Shown here piece after piece: positions 1-7,612 of a stretch of DNA of 7,910 bases. The stretch's first letter is position 1; every line of letters starts with the position of its first letter. The notes beneath the pieces are model-generated. The model did no database searches and was not told the DNA's origin. It was given only the letters and a program-made list of their open reading frames with translations. The position numbers and the translations under genes are program-made. The DNA is from DAOMOP01 sp035444405 (GTDB lineage: Bacteria > Pseudomonadota > Gammaproteobacteria > Burkholderiales > Rhodocyclaceae), in NCBI GenBank assembly GCA_035444405.1, contig DAOMOP010000186.1:1-7910 (forward strand). Direction: 5' to 3'.

Positions 1-114
1 GCGGCTGCGGCCAAGGGCGGCCGCAAGACAAGCGCCCGTCCGCGCCGCAAGCCGGCGGCAGCGGACACCGGCTCGGACGTGCCGTCCGACGACACCCCGG
101 GTGATTCCGCGTGA
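1..114 (+). CDS. C-terminal end of an unidentified Ala/Lys/Arg-rich protein (partial)
   Basis: The reading frame is open from the first base of the window and ends at TGA 112-114, giving 37 residues. The visible tail starts with four alanines, is rich in Lys and Arg up to about residue 18, then turns acidic (Asp, Ser, Pro, Thr). Such tails are typically disordered, and nothing in it identifies a family. The stop overlaps the GTG start of the next gene (GTGA at 111-114), the same junction type that links the P-type ATPase to its upstream neighbour. This suggests the gene belongs to the same operon. Its function cannot be deduced from this fragment. Confidence 0.6.
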   Translation, partial: AAAAKGGRKTSARPRRKPAAADTGSDVPSDDTPGDSA

Positions 115-446
115 AGCGCGCATCGCGGCGTCGCCGCCAGAGGGCACGCGAGATCCGCGGCGGCTTCGTGCGCGGATTCACCGCCGCCGCGCTGATCGCC
201 GCCGTCCGCACGGACAAGACGGACGATCCCGCCCGGCGCATGCGAAGCGTGCTGCGGGCCGGCTTGCTCGGCGGCGGCTCGATGGCGGCCGGCTCCGCAG
301 TGGTCGATGCCGTCGAGCAGGGCCGCTGGGGCAGCGCGCTGGCGGCACTCGCCGTCGGCACCGCCGGCCTGCTCGCAGTCGAGCGGCTATTGGACAACGA
401 CACAGACAAGGAGCAGGCCGATGGGCAAGAAACGCAAGAAGGATAA
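111..446 (+). CDS. Small basic membrane protein of unknown function (111 aa)
   Basis: Not recognised as a named family. The first 16 residues are very basic (ten Arg/Lys). Hydrophobic, Gly/Ala-rich stretches follow at about residues 17-32, 50-65 and 74-90; the last two could form a helical hairpin with small-residue packing faces (Gly-Gly-Gly at 54-56). The C-terminus is acidic. The GTG start at 111 overlaps the previous stop and has only a weak Shine-Dalgarno-like GGGTGA at 100-105, so translation is probably coupled to the upstream gene. The 3' end overlaps the next gene by 26 nt. Tight packing ahead of a P-type ATPase suggests a membrane accessory role in the same transport process, but this is inferred from context. 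A competing frame from 101 gives an Arg-rich, poor-composition product and was not chosen. Confidence 0.65.
   Translation: MKRASRRRRQRAREIRGGFVRGFTAAALIAAVRTDKTDDPARRMRSVLRAGLLGGGSMAAGSAVVDAVEQGRWGSALAALAVGTAGLLAVERLLDNDTDKEQADGQETQEG
408..413 (+). promoter_or_regulatory. Ribosome binding site (AAGGAG) for the YtxH-like gene
   Basis: AAGGAG lies 7 nt before the ATG at 421. It decides that start against a longer open frame reaching back to 307, which would mostly overlap the upstream gene. Confidence 0.65.
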
Positions 447-722
447 ACGGCAACGCGAAGGCTGGAACGAGGCGCCCGCCGCGGAACGCGGCGCCGGCGG
501 CGGCCTCGCGCGGCTGATCGCCGAAAAACGCGGACACCAGTTCGTCGCCGGCGCGCTGATCGGCGCGGCGGCCGTCTACGTGCTCGGCGACGAGCAGCTG
601 CGCGCACGCCTGATGCGCGCGGGCATGAATCTTTATGCGAGCATCGCCGGCGAGGTCGAGGAGATGAAGGAGCAGATGGCCGACATCCGCGCCGAGATGG
701 AGGCCCAGGAGCGGGGCGAGGC

Positions 723-726
<4 letters not shown>
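421..726 (+). CDS. YtxH-like small membrane protein with coiled-coil tail (101 aa)
   Basis: The ATG at 421 is preceded by AAGGAG with 7 nt spacing. The product begins with a strongly basic cytoplasmic stretch (residues 3-12 nearly all Lys/Arg). One hydrophobic Gly/Ala-rich segment follows at about 40-56 (Phe-Val-Ala-Gly-Ala-Leu-Ile-Gly), resembling the single Gly-zipper helix of YtxH-type proteins. The tail at 74-98 is rich in Glu, Met and Lys and looks helical or coiled-coil. The TGA stop overlaps the GTG of the ATPase gene by 4 nt. The family assignment rests on pattern only. A role as a small membrane partner of the ATPase is inferred from the operon. Confidence 0.65.
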
Positions 727-2810
<2,084 letters not shown>

Positions 2811-2888
2811 CGCTCGCGAGCCGCCCTGGTCGACACCACACCTCCGAGGGTCGCGGCGCTCGCGATCCATGTGCGCGAGCGTCGTGGT

Positions 2889-3515
2889 TCAGCGCACCAG
2901 GTGGCGACGATGCACCCACAGGTGCATCGCCAGGAATTTCAGGAACACGATGCCGGTGACCGTGTGCCAGCGCTTGCGCCCCAGCGCCGCGAGCAGCATC
3001 GATGCCGCCAGGCTCACGAGCATGCCGCGCCGCGCGACGCGATTGACGCGCACACGCAGCGTGCCGCCGCGACGCCCGCCGACCCACGGCCAGCTCGGAA
3101 CGCCCTCGCCGGCGGGCGGCTNNNNNNNNNNNNNNNNNNNNNNNNNNNNNNNNNNNNNNNNNNNNNNNNNNNNNNNNNNNCCCGCCGGCTCGCCGTGCTG
3201 ACCGGCCCGCTCGGCTCCCGCCGCGTCTCCGGCCGACGCATCGTCGCGACCCGCCGGCTCGCCGCCCCCGTTCGACACCGCCGCGTCGAGCAGGCGCGCG
3301 GCCGCCGCTTCGATGCGTGCCTCGATCTGCCGGCGCGTCACCTGGGCGGCGTCGTAGAACACCGTCACGCTGCCGGCGTGGCGATTGTGCTCGATACCGA
3401 CCACCCCCTGGTAGCCGGACACGACGGCGCACAGCCTGCCGAGCCGCGCCGATCGGCGCAGGCCGGCGTCACGCAGCCGCAGCCGCCCGGGCAGCGACGA
3501 GACGATACGATTCAT
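2889..3515 (-). CDS. HMA2-like protein with His-containing membrane helices (about 208 aa, interrupted by N run)
   Basis: The ATG at 3515-3513 has an AAGG at 3529-3526, 10 nt upstream. Residues 1-77 resemble a cysteine-poor HMA-type ferredoxin fold: Leu-Pro-Gly-Arg-Leu-Arg-Leu near the start, a Gly-Val-Val-Gly-Ile turn at 37-41, a strand ending Val-Phe-Tyr at 52-54, then an Ala/Arg-rich helix. A low-complexity Gly/Ala/Asp linker leads into the 59-nt N run at 3122-3180. The frame is the same on both sides. The C-terminus has a hydrophobic stretch at about 163-176 and a helix around 184-202 with His184, His198, His202 and His205. The gene converges on the P-type ATPase gene (78 nt apart) and its fold resembles the pump's own N-terminal domain. 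A metal or heme handling role is likely but inferred. The residues under the N run are unknown. Confidence 0.7.
   Translation of the reverse strand: MNRIVSSLPGRLRLRDAGLRRSARLGRLCAVVSGYQGVVGIEHNRHAGSVTVFYDAAQVTRRQIEARIEAAAARLLDAAVSNGGGEPAGRDDASAGDAAGAERAGQHGEPAXXXXXXXXXXXXXXXXXXXXXPPAGEGVPSWPWVGGRRGGTLRVRVNRVARRGMLVSLAASMLLAALGRKRWHTVTGIVFLKFLAMHLWVHRRHLVR
3122..3180. other. Run of 59 N inside the HMA2-like gene
   Basis: Undetermined or masked bases. The flanking sequence is repetitive Gly/Ala/Pro-rich linker coding sequence. If the gap length is real, the reading frame continues unbroken across it. Confidence 0.99.
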
Positions 3516-3553
3516 GGTCGTGCATCCTTGTCATTATTCGAATCGGCCGCCAT

Positions 3554-3581
3554 TTCGGACGGCGACAGTCGTTACTATAAT
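3554..3581 (+). promoter_or_regulatory. Candidate sigma70 promoter for the SLC13-type permease
   Basis: A perfect TATAAT at 3576-3581 stands out in GC-rich DNA within the 162-nt divergent intergenic region. The best -35 candidate is TTCGGA at 3554-3559 (3 of 6 matches, 16-nt spacer), which is weak. Transcription would start near 3588, about 90 nt before the permease ATG. Matches are by eye. Confidence 0.45.
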
Positions 3582-3677
3582 CGCGCACGCACGATCCGGC
3601 GACCGCGCACGCTTCGTGCCCCATCATCCGCACACCCTTGCCGCGGCGCCGCGCGCCGGAACACTTCTGCCACGCCG

Positions 3678-4802
3678 ATGCCGCCGCTCCGACACCTGCT
3701 CTCGCGCATCGGCGAGGATGCGCTGCTGGTCAGCCTGCTGCTCGCGCTGCCACCCCTGCTGTGGCTCGCGCCGGAGCAGCTCGCACGGCTGCACGCACTG
3801 GTCGACTGGAAGACGATCGCCGCGCTCGCGGGCCTGCTGGTGCTGAGCCGCGGCCTCGAGGATAGCGGCTATCTCGGCTACGCCGGCCGCTGGCTGCTCG
3901 CGCATGTGCACGGCGAACGGGCACTCGCCGCGCTGCTGGTCCTGTTCGCGGCGGCCCTGTCGGCGGTGGTGACGAACGACGTGGCGCTGTTCATCGTCGT
4001 GCCCTTGACCCTCGCGCTGCGCAATGTTGCCGACGTGCCGGTCGGCCGCCTGGTGATCTTCCAGGCACTCGCGGTCAACGCCGGATCGACGCTGAGTCCC
4101 GTCGGCAATCCGCAGAACCTGTTCCTGTGGCAATCCTCCCCGCTGTCGTTCGTCGATTTCGTCCTCGCGATGGCGCCGCTCGGCGCCGGGCTGCTGGCAC
4201 TGCTGCTCGCGCTGGTGCCGTTCGCATTCCCGTCCGCGCGCATCGAGGCGGGCATACGTGCGACCCCGGCGCGGCCGCTGCACCGCGCACTGGCGATCTC
4301 GTCGCTGGCGCTCTATCCGCCCTTTCTGCTCCTCACCGATCTCGGCCTGGCGCCCTACGCGGCGCCAACAGTCGTCTTCATCTACGCGCTCGCCTGGCGG
4401 CGCGTGCTGGTCGGCGTCGACTGGCTGCTGCTCGCGGTGTTCGTGCTGATGTTCATCGATCTCGGGCTGCTGGCGAGCGTGCCGGCCGTGCGTGCGTTCG
4501 CCGGACGCATCGGCGAGTTGCCGGGCGGCGTGTTTGCGGCCGCGGTGCTGCTGTCGCAGGCGATCTCGAACGTGCCGGCGGCGATCTTTCTCGCCGGCTT
4601 CTCCGACGACACGCGCCTGCTCGCGTGGGGCGTCAGCGTCGGCGGCTTCGGGCTGGCGATCGGGTCGCTGGCGAATCTGATCGCGCTGCGGCTCGCGCGC
4701 CAGCGCGGTCTGTGGAAGGAATTCCACTGCTGGTCGATCCCGATGCTGCTGGTGAGCGTCGCGGCGGTGATGGGATGGCTGGCGGCGAGCGGGCGCCTCT
4801 AG
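3678..4802 (+). CDS. SLC13/ArsB-type membrane permease, YbiR-like (374 aa)
   Basis: An inner-membrane transporter of the ion transporter/arsenite-permease superfamily, probably moving an anion or organic acid by secondary transport; the substrate cannot be read from sequence. The protein is almost entirely hydrophobic, with about ten candidate membrane segments. Two family repeat motifs are visible: Thr-Asn-Asp at 99-101 within a helix, then Asn-Ala-Gly-Ser-Thr-Leu-Ser-Pro-Val-Gly-Asn-Pro-Gln-Asn at 134-147. The second half has Ser-Asn-Val-Pro at 297-300 with a Gly-rich Gly-Ser-Leu-Ala-Asn near 333-337. The length is close to E. coli YbiR (about 372). ATG 3678 is chosen because it begins just before the first membrane segment. 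The frame stays open far upstream but only as Arg-rich shadow sequence with no in-frame Met or Val start nearby. The ribosome binding site is weak. It is transcribed divergently from the HMA2-like gene. Confidence 0.88.
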   Translation: MPPLRHLLSRIGEDALLVSLLLALPPLLWLAPEQLARLHALVDWKTIAALAGLLVLSRGLEDSGYLGYAGRWLLAHVHGERALAALLVLFAAALSAVVTNDVALFIVVPLTLALRNVADVPVGRLVIFQALAVNAGSTLSPVGNPQNLFLWQSSPLSFVDFVLAMAPLGAGLLALLLALVPFAFPSARIEAGIRATPARPLHRALAISSLALYPPFLLLTDLGLAPYAAPTVVFIYALAWRRVLVGVDWLLLAVFVLMFIDLGLLASVPAVRAFAGRIGELPGGVFAAAVLLSQAISNVPAAIFLAGFSDDTRLLAWGVSVGGFGLAIGSLANLIALRLARQRGLWKEFHCWSIPMLLVSVAAVMGWLAASGRL

Positions 4803-4851
4803 TGCGACGACGAGCACAAGAGCACTTGCTGCATCATGCGTTCGACCAACG

Positions 4852-5260
4852 CTATCCCGCGGCCCGCCTGGGCCGACCGCCACGCTGTCCGTTCGAACGG
4901 GCGGCTGCCGCCTTGGCCGCGCTGCTGCGCTTGCCGCCGCGCCGGCCCAGTTCCGCGGCCGACCACTGGCGCGAACCGAAAAAACCCTCCAGCAATGCCG
5001 GCAGGAACAGGTCGGCGTCGAGCTGCGGAAAATGCAGACCCTGCCCCGACGGGGTGATTTCGATCTCGGCGAGCTGAGCGGGCGTTGCATGCTGCAGGCC
5101 TTGCNNNNNNNNNNNNNNNNNNNNNNNNNNNNNNNNNNNNNNNNNNNCTCGTCAGAGTGACGACGACGCGACCGCGCCGGCGATCGAAACGCGCCCGCGC
5201 CGCAACCGGGCCGGCTGCGCGCCGGCTCGCCATCTCGAACGTGTCATCCGTCATCGCCAT
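4852..5260 (-). CDS. DUF2442 protein, interrupted by an N run that breaks frame
   Basis: The ATG at 5260 has GGAGA at 5272-5268, 7 nt upstream; a second ATG at 5254 is possible. The first 37 residues end in the strand Arg-Val-Val-Val-Thr-Leu-Thr, typical of the DUF2442 N-terminal fold. After the N run, 83 residues follow in another frame of the given sequence: Gln-Gly-Leu-Gln, then Leu-Ala-Glu-Ile-Glu-Ile, then Gly-Leu-His-Phe-Pro-Gln-Leu-Asp-Ala-Asp-Leu, then Leu-Leu-Glu-Gly-Phe-Phe-Gly-Ser, the family core. The basic Ala-rich tail ends Gly-Gly-Arg-Pro-Arg-Arg, like an AT-hook core, which could bind DNA. The total of 409 nt is not a multiple of three, so the 43-nt gap is mis-sized or hides a frameshift. 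It overlaps the DUF4160 gene by 17 nt, so the two are co-translated. Function unknown; it may be the regulatory or antitoxin-like partner. Confidence 0.78.
5105..5147. other. Run of 43 N inside the DUF2442 gene
   Basis: Undetermined or masked bases. Coding on the minus strand is clear on both sides, but the frames are offset by one. A gap of 42 or 45 would restore a single open frame. Confidence 0.99.
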
Positions 5261-5495
5261 GCCAGTTTCTCCACGCCTTGCACAGCTCATCGAGAGCCCC
5301 GGTGAGCACCTCGGCGATACCCTCGACCTCACTTCGCGTGAAGCCGAAGTTCTGCCGCAGCTGCGGCGGCCCGTGCGGACACTCAAGGCGGAAGACCGCC
5401 TCTCGGCCCGCTCCGATCACATGCACGTGTGCGGGACGATGGTCGTTCGGATAGACCACGACCCGCAGGCCGTCGAATCGCATCACTGTTGGCAT
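5244..5495 (-). CDS. DUF4160 protein (83 aa)
   Basis: A complete small protein of the DUF4160 family. It opens Met-Pro-Thr-Val-Met-Arg-Phe-Asp-Gly and contains Tyr-Pro-Asn-Asp-His-Arg-Pro-Ala-His-Val-His-Val at about 15-26, the conserved Asn-Asp-His...Pro-His-Val-His signature, followed by Gly-Arg-Glu-Ala-Val-Phe-Arg-Leu. The ATG at 5495 is preferred because the family usually begins Met-Pro-Thr. No good Shine-Dalgarno precedes it, and a second ATG at 5483 is the alternative. The 3' end overlaps the DUF2442 start by 17 nt. DUF4160 and DUF2442 genes are often adjacent and have been regarded as toxin-antitoxin-like. Activity is unproven and the roles of the two proteins here are inference. The conserved histidines could be catalytic or metal-binding. 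Confidence 0.88.
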   Translation of the reverse strand: MPTVMRFDGLRVVVYPNDHRPAHVHVIGAGREAVFRLECPHGPPQLRQNFGFTRSEVEGIAEVLTGALDELCKAWRNWHGDDG

Positions 5496-5506
5496 TATAG
5501 GCCGAC

Positions 5507-5524
5507 AACCCAAGCGTTTGGGTT
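5507..5524. repeat. Inverted repeat upstream of the DUF4160-DUF2442 unit
   Basis: AACCCAA, 4-nt spacer GCGT, TTGGGTT: perfect 7-bp arms, ending 12 nt before the DUF4160 ATG (minus strand). It lies in the 67-nt gap after the ligase stop. It could be an operator for an autoregulated two-gene unit or a hairpin in the ligase 3' end. It has no minus-strand T tract, so a simple terminator is unlikely. Confidence 0.5.
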
Positions 5525-5562
5525 TTCTGGAAAGCGGTGCAGTGCCGCCGACAGACCGGCGC

Positions 5563-6486
5563 TCAAGGAACGCTTCGCACCCGCATGAAGCTCGCGAAAC
5601 GCGGCAGGCCGGTCGAGGTGTGGCCGCGGTAGCGGTAGGTGACGGTCGTGCCGATCGGCGGCGGGTCGCGGCGCTGCGCGTCGGTGAGACCGGTGCCGAG
5701 GCGGAAGCGGCGACCGTCCGGCGTCTCGACGACGAGCGCGCCGAGCATGCCTTCGTACTTGCCGCGGCCGCCGACGTGCGCGACCACGCGCGCCTCGGCA
5801 TCGAACCAGGGCTTGAGCTTGAGGAGCGCATCGTCGCGCCCGAACAGCCACGGCGCGTCGGCACGATGCAGCATCAGCCCCTCGCCGCCATCGCGCACGA
5901 CTTCGTCCAGCCGCGCCTGCAAGGCGGCGCGGCCGGCGACGCGGAACTGCTCGACCGCCTCCAGCCACGGCACGCCGGCGGCGGCGACGAGGGCCCGCAT
6001 TGCTTCGACGCGCGTGGTGAAGTCGCCCGGCACCCCCGGCAGCTCGAAGATCATGTAGCGCATCGCGCGCCATTCCTCGTCGTCCGGCTGTGACCGGCGC
6101 ACGGCGCCCGAGAGCCGTTCGAAGCTGTCGCGCCCCATCCACAGCTCGCCATCGAGCGGCTGCGCCGGCAGGCCGGCCACGAACCACGCCGGCGCCGCGA
6201 TCGTCGCGCCGCTGCGAAAGCGCAGCACCGCGCCATCCCACACCGCCCGCACGCCGTCGAGCTTCTCGCTGATCCAGTAGTGCGCCGGGTCGATGCGCGC
6301 GTCGAAGTTGTTGGCGAGCAACACGGCCGGCGGCTGCAGCGGCACGACCGCCCCGGAGCGGCCCGCATCCGGCGCGCCGCCCCGCGCCGATTCCGCCCAG
6401 GCGGACGGTCCGCCGCCTCCCCAGCCGATGGCGGCACACAGCGCCCCCACCAGCGCACTTCTTTTCACGGCCCGTGGCGCATCCAT
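5563..6486 (-). CDS. Exported ATP-dependent DNA ligase, LigE type (307 aa)
   Basis: A minimal ligase that seals nicks in DNA using ATP, predicted to act in the periplasm. The ATG at 6486 follows GGGAGGT at 6497-6491. The N-terminus is a signal peptide: basic Arg5/Lys8/Arg9, hydrophobic 11-22, likely cut after Ala-Trp-Ala at 29-31. The nucleotidyltransferase domain has motif I Lys75-Leu-Asp-Gly-Val-Arg (Lys75 receives AMP), Asp-Gly-Glu at 112-114, Phe-Glu-Leu at 147-149, Glu-Gly-Leu-Met-Leu at 202-206 and motif V Lys223-Leu-Lys225. An OB-fold domain follows from about 230 to 307. No extra DNA-binding domain is present, as expected for LigE. It has its own promoter-like sequence and seems independent of its neighbours. 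In other bacteria LigE has been linked to extracellular DNA, biofilm or DNA uptake; that role here is inferred. Confidence 0.92.
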   Translation of the reverse strand: MDAPRAVKRSALVGALCAAIGWGGGGPSAWAESARGGAPDAGRSGAVVPLQPPAVLLANNFDARIDPAHYWISEKLDGVRAVWDGAVLRFRSGATIAAPAWFVAGLPAQPLDGELWMGRDSFERLSGAVRRSQPDDEEWRAMRYMIFELPGVPGDFTTRVEAMRALVAAAGVPWLEAVEQFRVAGRAALQARLDEVVRDGGEGLMLHRADAPWLFGRDDALLKLKPWFDAEARVVAHVGGRGKYEGMLGALVVETPDGRRFRLGTGLTDAQRRDPPPIGTTVTYRYRGHTSTGLPRFASFMRVRSVP

Positions 6487-6490
6487 TTCG

Positions 6491-6497
6491 ACCTCCC
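6491..6497 (-). promoter_or_regulatory. Ribosome binding site (GGGAGGT) for the ligase
   Basis: The minus strand reads GGGAGGT, then 4 nt, then ATG at 6486. It favours this start over the ATG at 6546, which would add 20 residues ahead of the signal peptide. Confidence 0.7.
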
Positions 6498-6572
6498 GCT
6501 CTGCCAGCGCGATGCGACCGCTGTTGCCACCGCAATCATGTGCCATGCGGCCCGGCTGCCGCCCGAGGACGA

Positions 6573-6600
6573 ATTATCCCATACGATTGCACGAAGGCAA
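6573..6600 (-). promoter_or_regulatory. Candidate sigma70 promoter for the ligase gene
   Basis: On the minus strand: -35 TTGCCT (6600-6595, 4 of 6), 16-nt spacer, -10 GATAAT (6578-6573, 5 of 6), preceded by TGG, an extended -10 element. The expected start is near 6566, leaving an 80-nt leader before the ligase ATG. The -35 overlaps the inverted repeats at 6594-6614. Confidence 0.55.
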
Positions 6601-6614
6601 TGCCTTTGGCATTG
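6594..6614. repeat. Two overlapping inverted repeats at the ligase -35 region
   Basis: AAGGCA-A-TGCCTT at 6594-6606 (6-bp arms) overlaps CAATGCC-TTT-GGCATTG at 6598-6614 (perfect 7-bp arms). The two cannot form as hairpins at once. Their position over the -35 box suggests a repressor or activator site. Confidence 0.5.
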
Positions 6615-6633
6615 AACCGGCACGCCTACCGCG

Positions 6634-6653
6634 CGCCGGGCCGCTGCCCGGCG
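6634..6653. repeat. GC-rich hairpin downstream of the ExbB-DUF2149 genes
   Basis: CGCCGGGC, 4-nt loop, GCCCGGCG: perfect 8-bp arms in the intergenic region after the DUF2149 stop. No T tract follows on the minus strand. It could slow polymerase or protect a 3' end. Confidence 0.45.
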
Positions 6654-6668
6654 GATCGAAATCCGGGG

Positions 6669-6708
6669 CGCCGCCGGTGGGGCACGCTGCCCAACAGCGC
6701 CGGCGGCG
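6669..6708 (-). terminator. Possible terminator structure just after DUF2149
   Basis: Arms of 9 bp (6669-6677 pairs with 6700-6708) enclose an inner 5-bp stem (6685-6689 with 6695-6699, 5-nt loop). It begins 2 nt past the DUF2149 TAA. There is no T-run, so intrinsic termination is doubtful. With the hairpin at 6634-6653 it marks the likely end of the operon. Confidence 0.35.
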
Positions 6709-6710
6709 GC

Positions 6711-7031
6711 TTACTGCGTCCCTTCGGGCACGTAGATGAACGAGCCGTCCTTCATGCGGTAGGCGACCCCGGCACGCATGCCCTCGCCCGAGCCGATCTC
6801 GCCGCTCGCCTGGTAGTGCTCGATGGTCTCGCCGTCCTTGATGATCATCTCCATGTTCGGCGTACCGGGGTTCTTGATCACGGTGACGCTCTCTTCGGTG
6901 AATGGATTCATCGGGTTCATCGCCACCGCGAGCAGCAGCGCGGCGATGATGACGAGGAAGACGTCGATGAGGTTGACCACCGACAGGATCGGATCGTCGG
7001 CCTCGAGATCGTCCATCAGGCGCAGTTTCAT
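6711..7031 (-). CDS. DUF2149 protein, ExbD-like energiser subunit (106 aa)
   Basis: The ATG at 7031 overlaps the ExbB-like stop (ATGA, 7028-7031) and has GGAGGG at 7043-7038, 6 nt upstream. It has a short acidic cytoplasmic N-terminus (Asp7, Asp8, Glu10, Asp12, Asp13), one membrane helix at about 19-38, then a periplasmic domain of about 68 residues. The helix contains Asn20-Leu-Ile-Asp23-Val-Phe-Leu-Val, closely resembling the ExbD/TolR helix whose single aspartate (Asp25 in E. coli ExbD) couples proton flow. DUF2149 genes are known to neighbour MotA/TolQ/ExbB genes, including near cobalamin or cobaltochelatase genes. The protein should therefore be the ExbD-equivalent of this cassette, energising the adjacent TonB-dependent receptor. 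That function is inferred from motif and context. A longer frame upstream runs inside the ExbB gene and was rejected. Confidence 0.88.
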   Translation of the reverse strand: MKLRLMDDLEADDPILSVVNLIDVFLVIIAALLLAVAMNPMNPFTEESVTVIKNPGTPNMEMIIKDGETIEHYQASGEIGSGEGMRAGVAYRMKDGSFIYVPEGTQ

Positions 7032-7582
7032 TGCACGCCCTCCGCAGCCAGCGGCGCGACCGGATCGTCGAACGCGGCCGGCACGTCGGTGCGTCCGCTC
7101 TCGCGCACGAGCCCCTTCTCGATGTCGGCCAGTTCGGTCGCGAGCCAGCGCCGGCGCACGCTGACGATCCAGTAGGTGATCGCGGCGGCGAGCAGCGCGA
7201 GGATCACCGCCGAGAACGCGACCATCAGGTTGCGGCTCATCTCCTGGAGCTGCCCGTCGGCCAGCGCCTTGAGGGCCGGCCCCATCGGGATCATCGTCGC
7301 GACGAGGCCGAGCATCGGCGCGATGCGGCTGGCGATGCGCAGCATCTCGAGCTTCTTGACCGCAAGCGCCTCGAGGTCGGTCACGCACAGGGTCGCGTCG
7401 GCACGCCTGGCTGCCTGCAGCGGAAAGCCGCGCGCGTCATTGCGGCCGCGCTGGCGCGCCTCGACCGCGAAGACGCCGAGCGCGTAGAACGCATAGAAGA
7501 ACAGCGCCGCCACCAGCAGCAGCACCGGCAGCATGAAGAGCTGGCTGAGGCCGTACATGGCCGATTCGATCAGGGACGACAT
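7028..7582 (-). CDS. MotA/TolQ/ExbB-family proton channel protein (184 aa)
   Basis: The inner-membrane channel subunit of a TonB-type energiser. The ATG at 7582 follows GGAGGAA (7595-7589) by 6 nt; an ATG at 7597 sits on that ribosome site and is less likely. Membrane segments: about 15-38, 86-107 and 118-142, the three-helix ExbB layout. The hallmark loop reads Ala-Pro-Met-Leu-Gly-Leu-Val-Ala-Thr96 (88-96), as in the family Gly-Pro-x-Leu-Gly-Leu-x-Gly-Thr. The third helix, Val-Ile-Leu-Ala-Leu-Leu-Ala-Ala-Ala-Ile (126-135), aligns by eye with E. coli ExbB around Glu176 and Thr181 but has Leu and Ala there. The cytoplasmic loop at 41-85 is shorter than in many ExbB proteins. It overlaps DUF2149 by 4 nt and follows the receptor gene. 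Confidence 0.9.
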   Translation of the reverse strand: MSSLIESAMYGLSQLFMLPVLLLVAALFFYAFYALGVFAVEARQRGRNDARGFPLQAARRADATLCVTDLEALAVKKLEMLRIASRIAPMLGLVATMIPMGPALKALADGQLQEMSRNLMVAFSAVILALLAAAITYWIVSVRRRWLATELADIEKGLVRESGRTDVPAAFDDPVAPLAAEGVQ

Positions 7583-7588
7583 GTTGAT

Positions 7589-7595
7589 TTCCTCC
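7589..7595 (-). promoter_or_regulatory. Ribosome binding site (GGAGGAA) for the ExbB-like gene
   Basis: A strong Shine-Dalgarno 6 nt before ATG 7582. It overlaps the alternative ATG at 7597 and so decides the start. Confidence 0.75.
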
Positions 7596-7612
7596 ATAGG
7601 GTGAAGAATGCG

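Noticed and set aside
2811..2888. A terminator between the convergent ATPase and HMA2-like genes
   Set aside because: Only a short self-complementary GCTCGCGAGC is seen, without a loop or T tract.
3574..3579. TATAGT on the minus strand as a promoter for the HMA2-like gene
   Set aside because: No -35-like hexamer at a suitable distance; it lies opposite the plus-strand TATAAT and is explained by it.
4803..4851. A terminator between the permease and DUF2442 genes
   Set aside because: Only AGTGC/GCACT 5-bp arms with a 12-nt or longer loop; too weak to call.
3624..5090. A 488-codon minus-strand open frame across the permease gene
   Set aside because: Gln/Arg/His-rich composition typical of an antisense shadow; the permease motifs on the plus strand are clear.
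5494..5499. A perfect TATAAT on the minus strand at the DUF4160 start
   Set aside because: It overlaps the ATG itself, so transcription would begin inside the gene, and no -35 is found at 15-19 nt. Probably coincidence unless the ATG at 5483 is the true start.
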